Origin: CAJQQK01 sp049116495
GTDB taxonomy: Bacteria > Pseudomonadota > Alphaproteobacteria > Rhizobiales > Hyphomicrobiaceae
DNA length: 64,000 nt
Assembly: GCA_049116495.1 (NCBI GenBank)
Contig: JAGDYV010000074.1
Coordinates: forward strand, 1 to 64,000
Direction of reading: 5' to 3'
This document shows positions 45,060 to 53,407 of the stretch, in pieces (within the stretch, counting starts at the first letter, position 1; the number at the start of each line of letters is the position of its first letter). Below the pieces are notes generated by a model that saw nothing but the letters and a program-made list of their open reading frames with translations, was not told where the DNA came from and did not search any database. The translations under genes and the position numbers were made by a program.

Positions 45060-45359
45060 CTACTTGCTGTTGGCGCCGATCAGCCCATACGTCAGGACCT
45101 TCTTGTCCTTGACCCACGGCGCGCTCAGCTTATCGAACAACTTAAAATGCGGCGTCTCGACATGCGCCTTGAAGGCATCTTCGTTGTCATAGATCTCGTA
45201 GAGAAAAAACGACGCATCGTCATCGGGTGCCTGTGCCACGTCAAACTGGCGACATCCCGGCTCGTCATCAACCGACGCCTTGGCGTTGATCAATATCGCC
45301 TCCTTGAAGTCTGCGACGTGCGCCGCTTTTGCTTCAAAGAACACAACAATAATGAACAT
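45060..45359 (-). CDS. ABM-domain (antibiotic biosynthesis monooxygenase/YgiN-like) protein
   Basis: 99-residue ferredoxin-like fold protein of the ABM/YgiN/LsrG group. MFIIVVFFEAKAAHVADFKE opens the fold, then DDEPGCRQFDVAQAPDDDAS, FFLYEIYDNEDAFKAHVETP and HFKLF. The E-x-Y-x-(N/D)-x-(D/E)A-x-x-x-H stretch is the usual family hallmark. Members are small cofactor-free oxygenases or isomerases that act on reactive carbonyls. AGAGGA lies 7 nt upstream of ATG 45359. It is the last gene of a three-gene minus-strand unit with the CoA-transferase (12 bp gap) and dehydratase. The actual reaction is unknown. Confidence 0.85.
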   Translation of the reverse strand: MFIIVVFFEAKAAHVADFKEAILINAKASVDDEPGCRQFDVAQAPDDDASFFLYEIYDNEDAFKAHVETPHFKLFDKLSAPWVKDKKVLTYGLIGANSK

Positions 45360-45371
45360 CGCTCTTTCCTC

Positions 45372-46604
45372 TCAAACCAAACCGGCCTGCCGGCGAACCG
45401 CTATCTCGTCTGGCCCGAGATTGAGTAACTCGGCCAGCACGTCATCAGTATGCTCGCCAACTTCAGGCCCCGTCCAACGAATTTGCGCATCACGGTCCTG
45501 TCCGGCAACCACCGGCACGACGCCTGGATGCAGCACCGAACCAAAATGCGGATCCTCTACCTCGGTCACCATCTTGCGCGCACGATATTGCGCGTCGGCG
45601 GCAACGTCAGCGATCGTGTAGATCTTGCTCGACGGGATGTTCACCGCATCGAGTTTTTCAAGCGCCTCGTCCGCTGTCTGTCCCGCAATCCACGCGCCGA
45701 TCAGCCGGTCCAATTCGATGACATTTTCACAGCGCGCCTGATTATCGGCAAACCGTGCGTCCGTTACGAGTTCCGGCGCCTCCATGATCTCGCTCAGCGA
45801 TTTGAACAATGGATCCGAATTTCCCGCAACCAGCACCCACGCTTGGTCCTTCGACTTGTACGCATTCGAAGGCGCCGCCGATGACACCCACGACCCGGTC
45901 GGCTCACGCACGACACCGAACTTGCCATACTCCGGCAACTGCCCCTCAAGCAGGGTCATGACGGATTCGCCCAGCGCAACGTCAATCAACTTGAGGTCTT
46001 TGGCGCCACTCGCACGCTGCTCAATCACCGCAGCCAGCGCACCGATCGCACCGTAAAACCCGGTAACACTGTCGCCGATCGCGACCCCGGTGCGCACCGG
46101 CGGCAGATCCGTCACATCGTCCGGGTAACCGCAAAGATGGCGCAGCCCCCCTTTGGCTTCACCGATCACCCCGAAACCGGAACGCGGTGCCTCCGGCCCA
46201 GTTTGCCCGTAGCCAGAGATGCGCACCAACACCAGGCCGGGCTTGGCGGTCTCAAAGTCTTTGGGACCCAGTCCCCATTTCTCCAGCTGACCAGGACGGT
46301 AATTCTCCACGATCACATCAACCTGGCCGGCCAGATCCAACACCAATGCACGCGCATCCGGGTGTTTCATGTTGATCGTCACCGAGCGCTTGTTGCGGCC
46401 GTGGATACTCCACCACAGCGACTTGCCATCGACCTGCATCCCCCAGGTACGCACCGGATCGCCGTTGCCCGGTGGTTCGATCTTGATAACGTCGGCGCCG
46501 AGGTCTGCCATCAGCCGCGTAGCGAACGGCGCTGCAATGTAGTGGCCGAGTTCCAGCACCTTGAGACTCCGCAACAACGGCTCTACCCCGGCAAGTTGAA
46601 TCAT
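45372..46604 (-). CDS. Family III CoA-transferase (CaiB/BaiF)
   Basis: 410-residue enzyme transferring CoA between carboxylic acids through an enzyme-aspartyl anhydride. LRSLKVLELGHYIAAPFATR and ADLGADVIKIEPPGNGDPVR form the CoA-binding start. NKRSVTINMKHPDARALVLD and QVDVIVENYRPGQLEKWGL are family blocks, and Asp178 in VRTGVAIGDSVTGFYG is at the position of the catalytic Asp (169 in CaiB). ATG 46604 overlaps the TGA of the upstream dehydratase by 4 nt (ATGA), indicating translational coupling. The donor and acceptor acids cannot be read from sequence; the operon suggests a hydroxy- or keto-acid product of the dehydratase. Confidence 0.92.
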   Translation of the reverse strand: MIQLAGVEPLLRSLKVLELGHYIAAPFATRLMADLGADVIKIEPPGNGDPVRTWGMQVDGKSLWWSIHGRNKRSVTINMKHPDARALVLDLAGQVDVIVENYRPGQLEKWGLGPKDFETAKPGLVLVRISGYGQTGPEAPRSGFGVIGEAKGGLRHLCGYPDDVTDLPPVRTGVAIGDSVTGFYGAIGALAAVIEQRASGAKDLKLIDVALGESVMTLLEGQLPEYGKFGVVREPTGSWVSSAAPSNAYKSKDQAWVLVAGNSDPLFKSLSEIMEAPELVTDARFADNQARCENVIELDRLIGAWIAGQTADEALEKLDAVNIPSSKIYTIADVAADAQYRARKMVTEVEDPHFGSVLHPGVVPVVAGQDRDAQIRWTGPEVGEHTDDVLAELLNLGPDEIAVRRQAGLV

Positions 46605-48337
46605 TCCGCACCCACCGCCGGCGCCTTGACGGACTGGCAGAAACCGAAATCGCAACCTTCCGGCGCCTGTAGAACGTTTTCACGGAACATCCGGTCATAC
46701 CCGCGGCTGTCCGCCGGCACAGTGTTATCTGCAAGTTCCGCCTTGCGCTTTGCCAATTCTGCATCGTCGACGAGAAGGTCAAGCGTCCCATTTTTGACGC
46801 TGAGCTTGATGCGGTCGCCGTTGCGCACCAGCGCAATCGGTCCCCCTGCTGCGGTTTCGGGTGCAATATGAAGTACGATCGTTCCATAGGCGGTGCCACT
46901 CATGCGCGCATCCGACATCCGCACCATATCCTTGACGCCCTGCTGCAAGAGCTTCTTGGGTATCGGCAAGAACCCTGCTTCCGGCATCGCGTAATCCGAG
47001 CGGGGTCCCGCATTCTGAAGGATCATGAAGTCATCCGCCGTCACATCCAGGTCGGGATCATCGATACGCGCGGCCAGATCATCAAGCGATGTGAAGACCA
47101 CCGCGCGGCCCTCTTTCTCAAACAGCGACGGCGTCGCCGCCGACCGCTTGATAATGCAGCCATCGGGCGCCAGCGATCCGAACAACGCAACCAGGCCACC
47201 CTGCGGTTCAACCGGATTGTCCGCCGGTAGGATAACCCGCCGGTCGACATAGGCCCCCTCTTCCTGTGCCAGCCGATCACCCAGCGTCTCGCCCGTAACC
47301 GACTTGCAATCGAGATTCAGCAACGGTTTCAACTCCCGCAGCACCGCGCCAATGCCGCCAGCGGCAAAGAAATCCTCCATATAGAACTCGTCTCCAACCG
47401 GCTTCACGGCCGTCAACACAGGCGTCGTATCCGACAACTCGTTGAGCCTTCTCAGATCGAGCTTAATCCCGGCCCGCCCCGCGATCGCGGCCAGATGGAT
47501 AACACCATTGGTCGAGCCACCGATCGCCAGCAGCACACGAAGCGCATTCTCGACGGATTGTTCTGTAATGATATCGGACGGCGTATCACCGCGCGCGATC
47601 AGCCTGACAATCTCTTGTCCCGTTGCCTCTCCGGCGCGCAGCCGATCGGCATGTACGGCGGGAATGGCGGCCGTGCCGGGCAACGTCATGCCAAGCGATT
47701 CAGCAATCGCCGCCATGGTCGATGCCGTTCCCATCACGGCGCAGGTGCCAGCGGTCGTCACCAGCCGCCCTTCGACATCCGAAATATCCTGTTCTGTGAT
47801 CTCGCCGCCGCGGTACTTAACCCAGAACTTGCGGCAATCCGTACATGCGCCGACGCGATCATCCCTATAACGCCCCGTCGACTGCGGCCCGCCAATCAAC
47901 TGGATAGCCGGCTTACCGGCGCTGACCGCGCCCATCAACTGCGCTGGCACCGTCTTGTCGCAACCGCCCATCAGAATGACGGCGTCCATCGGTTGCGCCC
48001 GGATCATTTCCTCGGTGTCCATCGCCATCAGGTTGCGGAACTTCATCGAGTTCGGCGCCAGCGTGGACTCATGCAGCGACGTCGTGGGGAATTCCATCGC
48101 CGTTCCGCCTGCCGATGCAATGCCGCGTTTGACAGCCTCGAGCAATTCCGGGAAATGCCGGTGACAAGGATTGAACCGCGAATGCGTAAACGCAACGCCG
48201 ACAATCGGCCGGCCAAGCTCCTCCAGCGACCAGCCTTGCGAGCGGGCGAAGGCACGACGCATATAAATCGAGAAATCGCGGTCGCCATAGGTCTGCAAAT
48301 CACGTAGAAAACCGCGCTCACCGTTATCAGTCGCCAT
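46601..48337 (-). CDS. IlvD/Edd-family dehydratase, probably sugar-acid type
   Basis: 578-residue iron-sulfur dehydratase. Cluster-ligand cysteines are Cys58 (SRFNPCHRH), Cys126 (MGGCDKTVPA) and Cys199 (AGTCAVMGTASTM), close to the spacing in [2Fe-2S] L-arabinonate dehydratases. VGACTDCRKFWVKYRGGEIT (162-181) and LAIGGSTNGVIHLAAIAGRA are also typical of the aldonate branch rather than branched-chain DHAD. The C-terminal domain contains VRMSDARMSGTAYGTIVLHI. It would convert an aldonic acid to its 2-keto-3-deoxy acid. ATG 48337 is used; GTG 48346 is possible. It is the first gene of the dehydratase/CoA-transferase/ABM unit. A second DHAD would be expected elsewhere for isoleucine/valine synthesis. 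Confidence 0.88.
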   Translation of the reverse strand: MATDNGERGFLRDLQTYGDRDFSIYMRRAFARSQGWSLEELGRPIVGVAFTHSRFNPCHRHFPELLEAVKRGIASAGGTAMEFPTTSLHESTLAPNSMKFRNLMAMDTEEMIRAQPMDAVILMGGCDKTVPAQLMGAVSAGKPAIQLIGGPQSTGRYRDDRVGACTDCRKFWVKYRGGEITEQDISDVEGRLVTTAGTCAVMGTASTMAAIAESLGMTLPGTAAIPAVHADRLRAGEATGQEIVRLIARGDTPSDIITEQSVENALRVLLAIGGSTNGVIHLAAIAGRAGIKLDLRRLNELSDTTPVLTAVKPVGDEFYMEDFFAAGGIGAVLRELKPLLNLDCKSVTGETLGDRLAQEEGAYVDRRVILPADNPVEPQGGLVALFGSLAPDGCIIKRSAATPSLFEKEGRAVVFTSLDDLAARIDDPDLDVTADDFMILQNAGPRSDYAMPEAGFLPIPKKLLQQGVKDMVRMSDARMSGTAYGTIVLHIAPETAAGGPIALVRNGDRIKLSVKNGTLDLLVDDAELAKRKAELADNTVPADSRGYDRMFRENVLQAPEGCDFGFCQSVKAPAVGAE

Positions 48338-48481
48338 GTCCTTCACCCATTATCTGCCGGTTAAGAATTCCGAAACCACCATAAGGCAGTGTAGGTGCAT
48401 TAACGCCATATTAACCCGAACGCCAGCACCGACCCTCGACCATTGAATCGGTGATGAAACTCGAAGCCGCGGAGCAAACCT

Positions 48482-48997
48482 GTGCCAGACACTTCTCCCT
48501 CAGGTTTTCAATTGGACAACCGGCGCACGACGTCGACACTCAACGATGTCAACAACGACACCGGACGCACGGCCTATTGCGGCCCTTTTGTCATCTCCGC
48601 AATAACCGGTCAGTCGATCTCGAAGATCGAAGATGAAATCCGCCGTTATCGTGAATTGCCGGCCGAACGCAAACCGGTGGTTCGTGGCACCTACTCGGAT
48701 GAGGTTGAGCACGCGCTGATGCACTACGGTTATCGCATGCATCTCGTTGAGAGTTTTATGGACGAAGAACGCAAAGGCAGGCCAACGCTATGGTCCTGGA
48801 TGCAAAAGCCCCGCAACGCCTGGGCGAACTACATCTTGGCCGTCCACAAGGGCAAGGAAGGTCACTGGATTCTCATAAAAGGCGTCAAAATGTGCGACAC
48901 CTTTACGGAAGGTCGGTGGCAATTCGTCTGCGACGGCCCACATCGCGGCTGCCGCATCATGGAGGTTTTCGAGGTCAAACGCGACCGCTCTCCCTGA
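48482..48997 (+). CDS. Uncharacterised protein with Cys/His/Asp peptidase-like arrangement
   Basis: 171-residue cytoplasmic-looking protein without a signal peptide. An early YCGPFVISAITG block (Cys33) is followed 95 residues later by EGHWILIKGVKMCDT (His128, Asp139). This order, a Cys at a helix start, then a His in a strand, then Asp after a turn, is that of papain-like and C39-like cysteine peptidases and of phage or lysis-associated relatives. No family was recognised by name and catalysis is not proven. GTG 48482 has GGAG 7 nt upstream. It stands alone, divergent from the dehydratase operon and converging on the nuclease gene. Confidence 0.65.
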   Translation: MPDTSPSGFQLDNRRTTSTLNDVNNDTGRTAYCGPFVISAITGQSISKIEDEIRRYRELPAERKPVVRGTYSDEVEHALMHYGYRMHLVESFMDEERKGRPTLWSWMQKPRNAWANYILAVHKGKEGHWILIKGVKMCDTFTEGRWQFVCDGPHRGCRIMEVFEVKRDRSP

Positions 48998-49020
48998 CAC
49001 CTGCCTCCCAGAAGCTGCGA

Positions 49021-49725
49021 TCAGGGGTCATAAACGCCAGAAACGATGGAGTTCATCAAGAACAAGGGTGCCTTCCAACCGGCCGAAATCGCTTCGACTT
49101 CCGAACACACCCACTTGTCACCCCGCTTCTCATCAACTTTGAATTTGGCATACCAGGGCGACCATGGCGCAAAGTAGATCTTGTTTCCCTTCCGATCGAC
49201 GGTTGCCTTGAACGCACATCCCTTGGGCGAGATACTGCCGGCTGAAAATTGCAATCGGCGTCTGAAAAGCCATGGCCTCTCCAGTTGGTCACGCCAAAAG
49301 CCACGCCGCGCCTCACGGGCCTCGGCTTCAAGTTTTTCATAGGCAGAAGGCTCATCCGGCAGCGTCCAAGCCATGCCGCGTGCGATCATTTCAGCGCCGA
49401 GGTCCGCATCACCACTGAAACACACTGCCAACTCGGTGCCACGCTTATCGCGCTGACCGGTCGGTCGACATCGAATGGCCCCGTCTTGTAGCATCGCGCG
49501 CAAAACAAGGGCCGCGCCACGACCAAAAAAGTCTTGCCCGCCGGTTGCAAGCGGCAAGGTTTGTGCCGCCTCAGGCGCGTCGATACCCGCTAAACGAAAT
49601 CGTTGACCGTCGACTTCGACCGTATCACCGTCAACGACCACAGCTGGTCCAACCACTTCACCCGCCCAGGCTGGCAGTCCAACAAGCAAGATGAGACCAA
49701 CGATCACGAACCGCAACAAATCCAT
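49021..49725 (-). CDS. Secreted staphylococcal-nuclease-like protein with extra C-terminal domain
   Basis: 234-residue protein with a signal peptide (MDLLRFVIVGLILLVGLPAW, cleavage at AWA-GE). The SNase core shows VVDGDTVEVDGQRFRLAGID then APEAA (Asp and Arg of the active site), a less typical QRDKRGTELAVCFSGDADLG segment where most have D-x-Y-GR, MIARGMAW, and AREARRGFWR. After the core, CAFKATVDRKGNKIYFAPWS with WVCSEVEAISAGWKAP matches the small domain that often follows SNase modules in alphaproteobacteria (usually KGNIS-x-x-GE-x-IYH-x-PG...WFCSEAEA). ATG 49725 has GGAGG upstream. Periplasmic or extracellular phosphodiesterase activity is inferred. Confidence 0.82.
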   Translation of the reverse strand: MDLLRFVIVGLILLVGLPAWAGEVVGPAVVVDGDTVEVDGQRFRLAGIDAPEAAQTLPLATGGQDFFGRGAALVLRAMLQDGAIRCRPTGQRDKRGTELAVCFSGDADLGAEMIARGMAWTLPDEPSAYEKLEAEAREARRGFWRDQLERPWLFRRRLQFSAGSISPKGCAFKATVDRKGNKIYFAPWSPWYAKFKVDEKRGDKWVCSEVEAISAGWKAPLFLMNSIVSGVYDP

Positions 49726-49805
49726 GCCAACCTCCAACGTGATATCATAAGCTTGAATCTGACTGCAAAACGCCACCGCCTCAATCTAAATTTTTCAGGA
49801 CCAGC

Positions 49806-50738
49806 ATGCATTCCAACGATCAATCCATCCCAATTATCGATGCGCACCACCATTACTGGGACCCCGTTCGGAACAATCATCCTTGGTTACGCGATGAACC
49901 GATGATCGCCTTCCGTTACGGCGATTACTCTGCAATCCGCCAAGCGTTCATGCCGGCCGACTACGACCGTATTGCAGCAGGGTTCAACGTCGTCAACACG
50001 GTCACAATGGAAGGTGAATTCGACGAAGATGATCTCATTGCGGAAAGTGCATGGATGAACGATGTCGCCGCGCAGCATAGTCGGCCCGCAGCTCACGTCG
50101 CCCGCGCTATTCTGCATCGGATCGACGCGCCAGACCTGATCCAGGGCCACGCAGCCTACCCGATCGTGCGAGGCATTCGTCACAAGCCCGCGGTCGCCCA
50201 ATCGATGGAAGAAATTGAAATCGGTAGCCCTGGGTCAATGTCCGATCCCGACTGGCAAAGAGGCTACGCAGCACTCACGGACAACAGTCTGCATTTCGAG
50301 TTGCAGGCGCCATGGTGGCATATCAATGAATTGCTGCAACTCGTCGAGCAGTTCCCGGAAACGCCGGTCGTCATCAACCATGCATTCATGCCGGTTAATC
50401 GCGCACCGGACGCCCTTAACGGCTGGCGCGCGGCCATCAAACTGGCCGCCTCGGCACCAGATTTAACCATGAAAATCTCGGGCATCGGCATCATGGGACA
50501 ACCCTGGGCGCTCGAAGATCAGCGCCCCATCATTGATGCCTGTATCGATGCTTTCGGGCCGAGCCGGTGCATGTTCGCGTCAAACTTTCCCGTTGACGGT
50601 CTAGTCGGCTCATTCGCCGATATCTACAATGGTTTTCTCGCGGCAACTGCTGATCTGACACGCAACGAGCGCCTCGCCCTGTTCCACGATAACGCCATCC
50701 GAATCTACCGGCTCGGGCTTCACAAATTGGCGCCATGA
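49806..50738 (+). CDS. Amidohydrolase-2 family TIM-barrel hydrolase
   Basis: 310-residue metal-dependent hydrolase. The N-terminal metal motif is IIDAHHHYWDP (His14/His16), and the Trp-Asp-Pro form is common in the lactonase/decarboxylase branch (PDC lactonase, L-rhamnono- and fucono-lactonases). Later barrel strands: ELQAPWWHINELLQLV with VVINHAF (metal His), LTMKISGIGIMG, and CMFASNFPVD (terminal Asp/Asn region). AGGA lies 5 nt before the ATG. The gene is monocistronic, divergent from the nuclease. A lactone or amidohydrolase substrate cannot be assigned; the sugar-acid dehydratase 2 kb away makes a sugar lactone conceivable. Confidence 0.82.
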   Translation: MHSNDQSIPIIDAHHHYWDPVRNNHPWLRDEPMIAFRYGDYSAIRQAFMPADYDRIAAGFNVVNTVTMEGEFDEDDLIAESAWMNDVAAQHSRPAAHVARAILHRIDAPDLIQGHAAYPIVRGIRHKPAVAQSMEEIEIGSPGSMSDPDWQRGYAALTDNSLHFELQAPWWHINELLQLVEQFPETPVVINHAFMPVNRAPDALNGWRAAIKLAASAPDLTMKISGIGIMGQPWALEDQRPIIDACIDAFGPSRCMFASNFPVDGLVGSFADIYNGFLAATADLTRNERLALFHDNAIRIYRLGLHKLAP

Positions 50739-51153
50739 CATTGATCCAAGCCGTCTTCCACCGGACACTGTCGCGAAGTGCCCGATATTTCTCTCACGCC
50801 AGCTTGAACGTCAGACCCTCCTGCCCAACCGATACGATCAAACATTCGTCATCAGAATGACATATGCCCGCCGACGGCCTAGGGTAACACTATACTGACG
50901 CACACTATTGCATTGACTTGCGCTTTGTCGGAAGAACTTGGAGTCGATGTCCACGTGTTTGCATCGAACACTTGGATCCGGCTGCAAGACGGATCGTATT
51001 CGCAAATGCAGAACACGGTCAAAAAGCTCGCTCGTGTTCCTGCGGAGACGCTTGAACACCATGCGTCGGACTCGGAACACGAGGGGCATCGCGCTCCGGA
51101 ATCAGCGACAACCGTTCTTCGGTTTGTCAGAATCCTCGCGCCAGGAGGCGCCT
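50739..51153. other. 415-bp region upstream of the second solute-binding protein
   Basis: Contains only frames without recognisable products. The open frame of the next gene extends back to 50938, but the extension is basic, lacks homology features and precedes a good ribosome site and signal peptide at 51154. Presumed promoter and leader. Confidence 0.4.
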
Positions 51154-52761
51154 ATGAACGCAGCGAACCTATTTTTGGCCGGTTTCCTGTCCGTTTGTTT
51201 ATTCGCATCTGGCGCAGTAGACAGCTCCGCAAAACCGTTCGTTTGGGCTCGTGCTGGCGATGCCCTGACACTCGATCCACATGCAGTCAACGAAGGCTCC
51301 ACGCATGCGCTGAACCATCAAATCTATGAACCACTCATCATCCGTGACCATGCTGGCAAGTTGGAACCCGCCCTCGCAACGTCCTGGACACAGACGATAG
51401 ACCCTAAGATTTGGTCTTTCCAATTGCGCAGCCAAGTCACATTCCATGACGGCAAGCCATTGACCGCTGACGACGTTGTATTCTCCATCGAACGTGCTCT
51501 CTCGATCCATTCAGATATGCGCACGCGTCTTCAGAGCGTGCGTTCCGTCAAGGCCGTCGCCGCCAACGAGATCGAAATCAAAACGCATGTGCCGGATCCA
51601 CTGCTGCCCATCCGTCTAACCGACATTTTCATTATGAATAAAGCTTGGGCCGAAGCGCATGGTGCACTTGAGCCGCAAAAGTATCTGGCTGGCGAAAAGA
51701 CATTTGCTTCAACGAACAGCAATGGCACCGGGCCCTACAAACTCGTATCGCGCACCCCAGGCAAAGAAACAAAGCTGACCCGCAACCAAAAATACTGGGG
51801 CTGGCGCGAGACGGATGCGTCAAGTCGGGTACCCGAAATCATATACCGCCCCATGCCGACATCGAAAGATCGCATCACGGCACTATTGGACGGTTCGGTC
51901 GACTTTGTCCAAGACGTTCCGCTGTCGGAGCTGGAGGTGTTGCGGCAGGCCCCAAACCTAAAACTCAGCGTCGGTCCAGAAAACCGGGTCATCTTTATTG
52001 GTTTGTCGGTCAAAGCCCAATTTGATGGCAAACCCAATCCACTCGCCAACAAAGCTGTCCGCGAAGCGATAGGGAGTGCGATTGACCGCCTCTCGATCCA
52101 ACGCAACGTCATGCTCGGTCAGTCTATTCCAACTGCCGTGCTGGCCCCACCGGGCATCAATGGCTTCCCGTTTGAACTTGACGAAATCCCACCGCGGGAT
52201 ACCGGCAAGGTGAGGTCGCTGCTCAAAAAAGCGAACGTTGCCGAAGGTACAAAATTGACGCTCGACTGCCCCAACAATCGCTATGTAAATGATGCGGCCA
52301 TCTGTAAAGCCGTTGCCGCTCAACTCGCAACCGTCGGGCTCAACGTAGAAGTTGTGTTACGTCCTAAGCGCGATCACTTTCGCAAAGTCCGTTCAGGCCA
52401 GTCGCAGTTCTTCCTGCTCGGCTGGGGCGTACCAACGTTCGATAGCGCATACATATTTTCAAACCTGTTTCATACGCGCCAAAACAACCTCGGGACATGG
52501 AACGGAACGGGTTTTTCCGATCCGGACCTCGACAAACAGATCATGGCATTGTCACAACTGAACGAGAGTGGCGCGCGGGCACGGTCTATGTCGTATATCT
52601 GGCAAACCGCACGCGAGGCGCGGATCTACATTCCGATCCACGTACAAACGCTCATGTACGCCATGCGCAACGGCATTGATGTTACGGTCGACATCTCCAA
52701 TACCCCAAAACTGAAACACGCAAAGATCGTCAGTCAGACCGCCGATACGCATTCTCAGTAA
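51154..52761 (+). CDS. ABC transporter substrate-binding protein, family 5 (DppA/OppA-like)
   Basis: 535-residue periplasmic binding protein. The signal peptide MNAANLFLAGFLSVCLFASG is followed by a mature start FVWARAGDALTLDPHAVNEG and STHALNHQIYEPLIIRDHAG. The SBP_bac_5 signature is VTFHDGKPLTADDVVFSIER; later NSNGTGPYKLVSRTPGKETK and LGWGVPTFDSAYIFSNLFHT mark the two lobes. ATG 51154 has AGGAGG 5 nt upstream, which decides the start. No permease or ATPase gene follows, so like the protein at 17506 it is an orphan receptor. The ligand is probably a peptide or peptide-like solute, by family. Confidence 0.9.
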   Translation: MNAANLFLAGFLSVCLFASGAVDSSAKPFVWARAGDALTLDPHAVNEGSTHALNHQIYEPLIIRDHAGKLEPALATSWTQTIDPKIWSFQLRSQVTFHDGKPLTADDVVFSIERALSIHSDMRTRLQSVRSVKAVAANEIEIKTHVPDPLLPIRLTDIFIMNKAWAEAHGALEPQKYLAGEKTFASTNSNGTGPYKLVSRTPGKETKLTRNQKYWGWRETDASSRVPEIIYRPMPTSKDRITALLDGSVDFVQDVPLSELEVLRQAPNLKLSVGPENRVIFIGLSVKAQFDGKPNPLANKAVREAIGSAIDRLSIQRNVMLGQSIPTAVLAPPGINGFPFELDEIPPRDTGKVRSLLKKANVAEGTKLTLDCPNNRYVNDAAICKAVAAQLATVGLNVEVVLRPKRDHFRKVRSGQSQFFLLGWGVPTFDSAYIFSNLFHTRQNNLGTWNGTGFSDPDLDKQIMALSQLNESGARARSMSYIWQTAREARIYIPIHVQTLMYAMRNGIDVTVDISNTPKLKHAKIVSQTADTHSQ

Positions 52762-52819
52762 GTCAGGCTGAGTATTGGTTTAAACTCAATTCCGGAGGCG
52801 GAGGCTCTCTGAAGTCGTC

Positions 52820-53368
52820 CTACAGCACTTTCGGTCCACGCCCAATGGCGGCAATGCCCGTGCGCGAGACTTCTGCCAGGCCAAGCTCCGTCATGATCCC
52901 GATGAAGCGATCGACATCGACCGAACGACCTGTCAACTGGAACACGAAATGCTCCGTTGATGCATCAATGACATCCGCTCTGAAAATCTCGGCCAGGCGC
53001 AATGCCTCAATTCGATGCTCACCCTTCCCGACAACTTTGATCAAGGCCAATTCGCGTTCGAGCGATTCACCTTCCAGCGTTAAATCCGTGACGCTGTGCA
53101 CCGGCACCATGCGCTCAAGTTGATGCTTGATTTGTTCGATTACCGCAGGCGTGCCGCCAGTAACGATGGTGATGCGAGAGACATGCTGTTCATGCTCTGT
53201 CTCGGTGACGGTCAACGAGTCAATATTGTAACCCCGCCCTGAAAACAGCCCGATCACACGCGCCAACACGCCCGGCTCATTGTCAACAAGAACCGAAAGG
53301 GTCCGAGACACGACTTCCTGATCCAATATTGGATCCGGATAGTGTGATTGTGTCGGTGCGTTCGCCAT
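52820..53368 (-). CDS. ilvH: Acetolactate synthase regulatory (small) subunit
   Basis: 182-residue IlvH, which activates acetohydroxyacid synthase and makes it sensitive to valine. The N-terminal ACT domain reads RTLSVLVDNEPGVLARVIGL then FSGRGYNIDSLTVTETEHEQ (residues 22-61), with SRITIVTGG. The C-terminal half contains RELALIKVVGKGEHRIEALR and VFQLTGRSVDVDRFIGIM. It is separated from ilvI by the glutathione transferase gene on the same strand (39 bp gap), whereas ilvI and ilvH are normally adjacent. An ATG start at 53368 is clear. Confidence 0.95.
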   Translation of the reverse strand: MANAPTQSHYPDPILDQEVVSRTLSVLVDNEPGVLARVIGLFSGRGYNIDSLTVTETEHEQHVSRITIVTGGTPAVIEQIKHQLERMVPVHSVTDLTLEGESLERELALIKVVGKGEHRIEALRLAEIFRADVIDASTEHFVFQLTGRSVDVDRFIGIMTELGLAEVSRTGIAAIGRGPKVL

Positions 53369-53407
53369 ATTCAGTGCTTTCTCTCAGTGCCGCTTGCGGA
53401 TAAATCG

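Noticed and set aside
44824..45192. 122-residue plus-strand frame and its partner at 44531-44806 minus
   Set aside because: They lie over the structured intergenic region and the end of the ABM gene; composition and lack of motifs indicate chance frames.
50938..51153. 72-codon N-terminal extension of the second solute-binding protein
   Set aside because: Basic and without homology features; a perfect AGGAGG and a signal peptide start at 51154.
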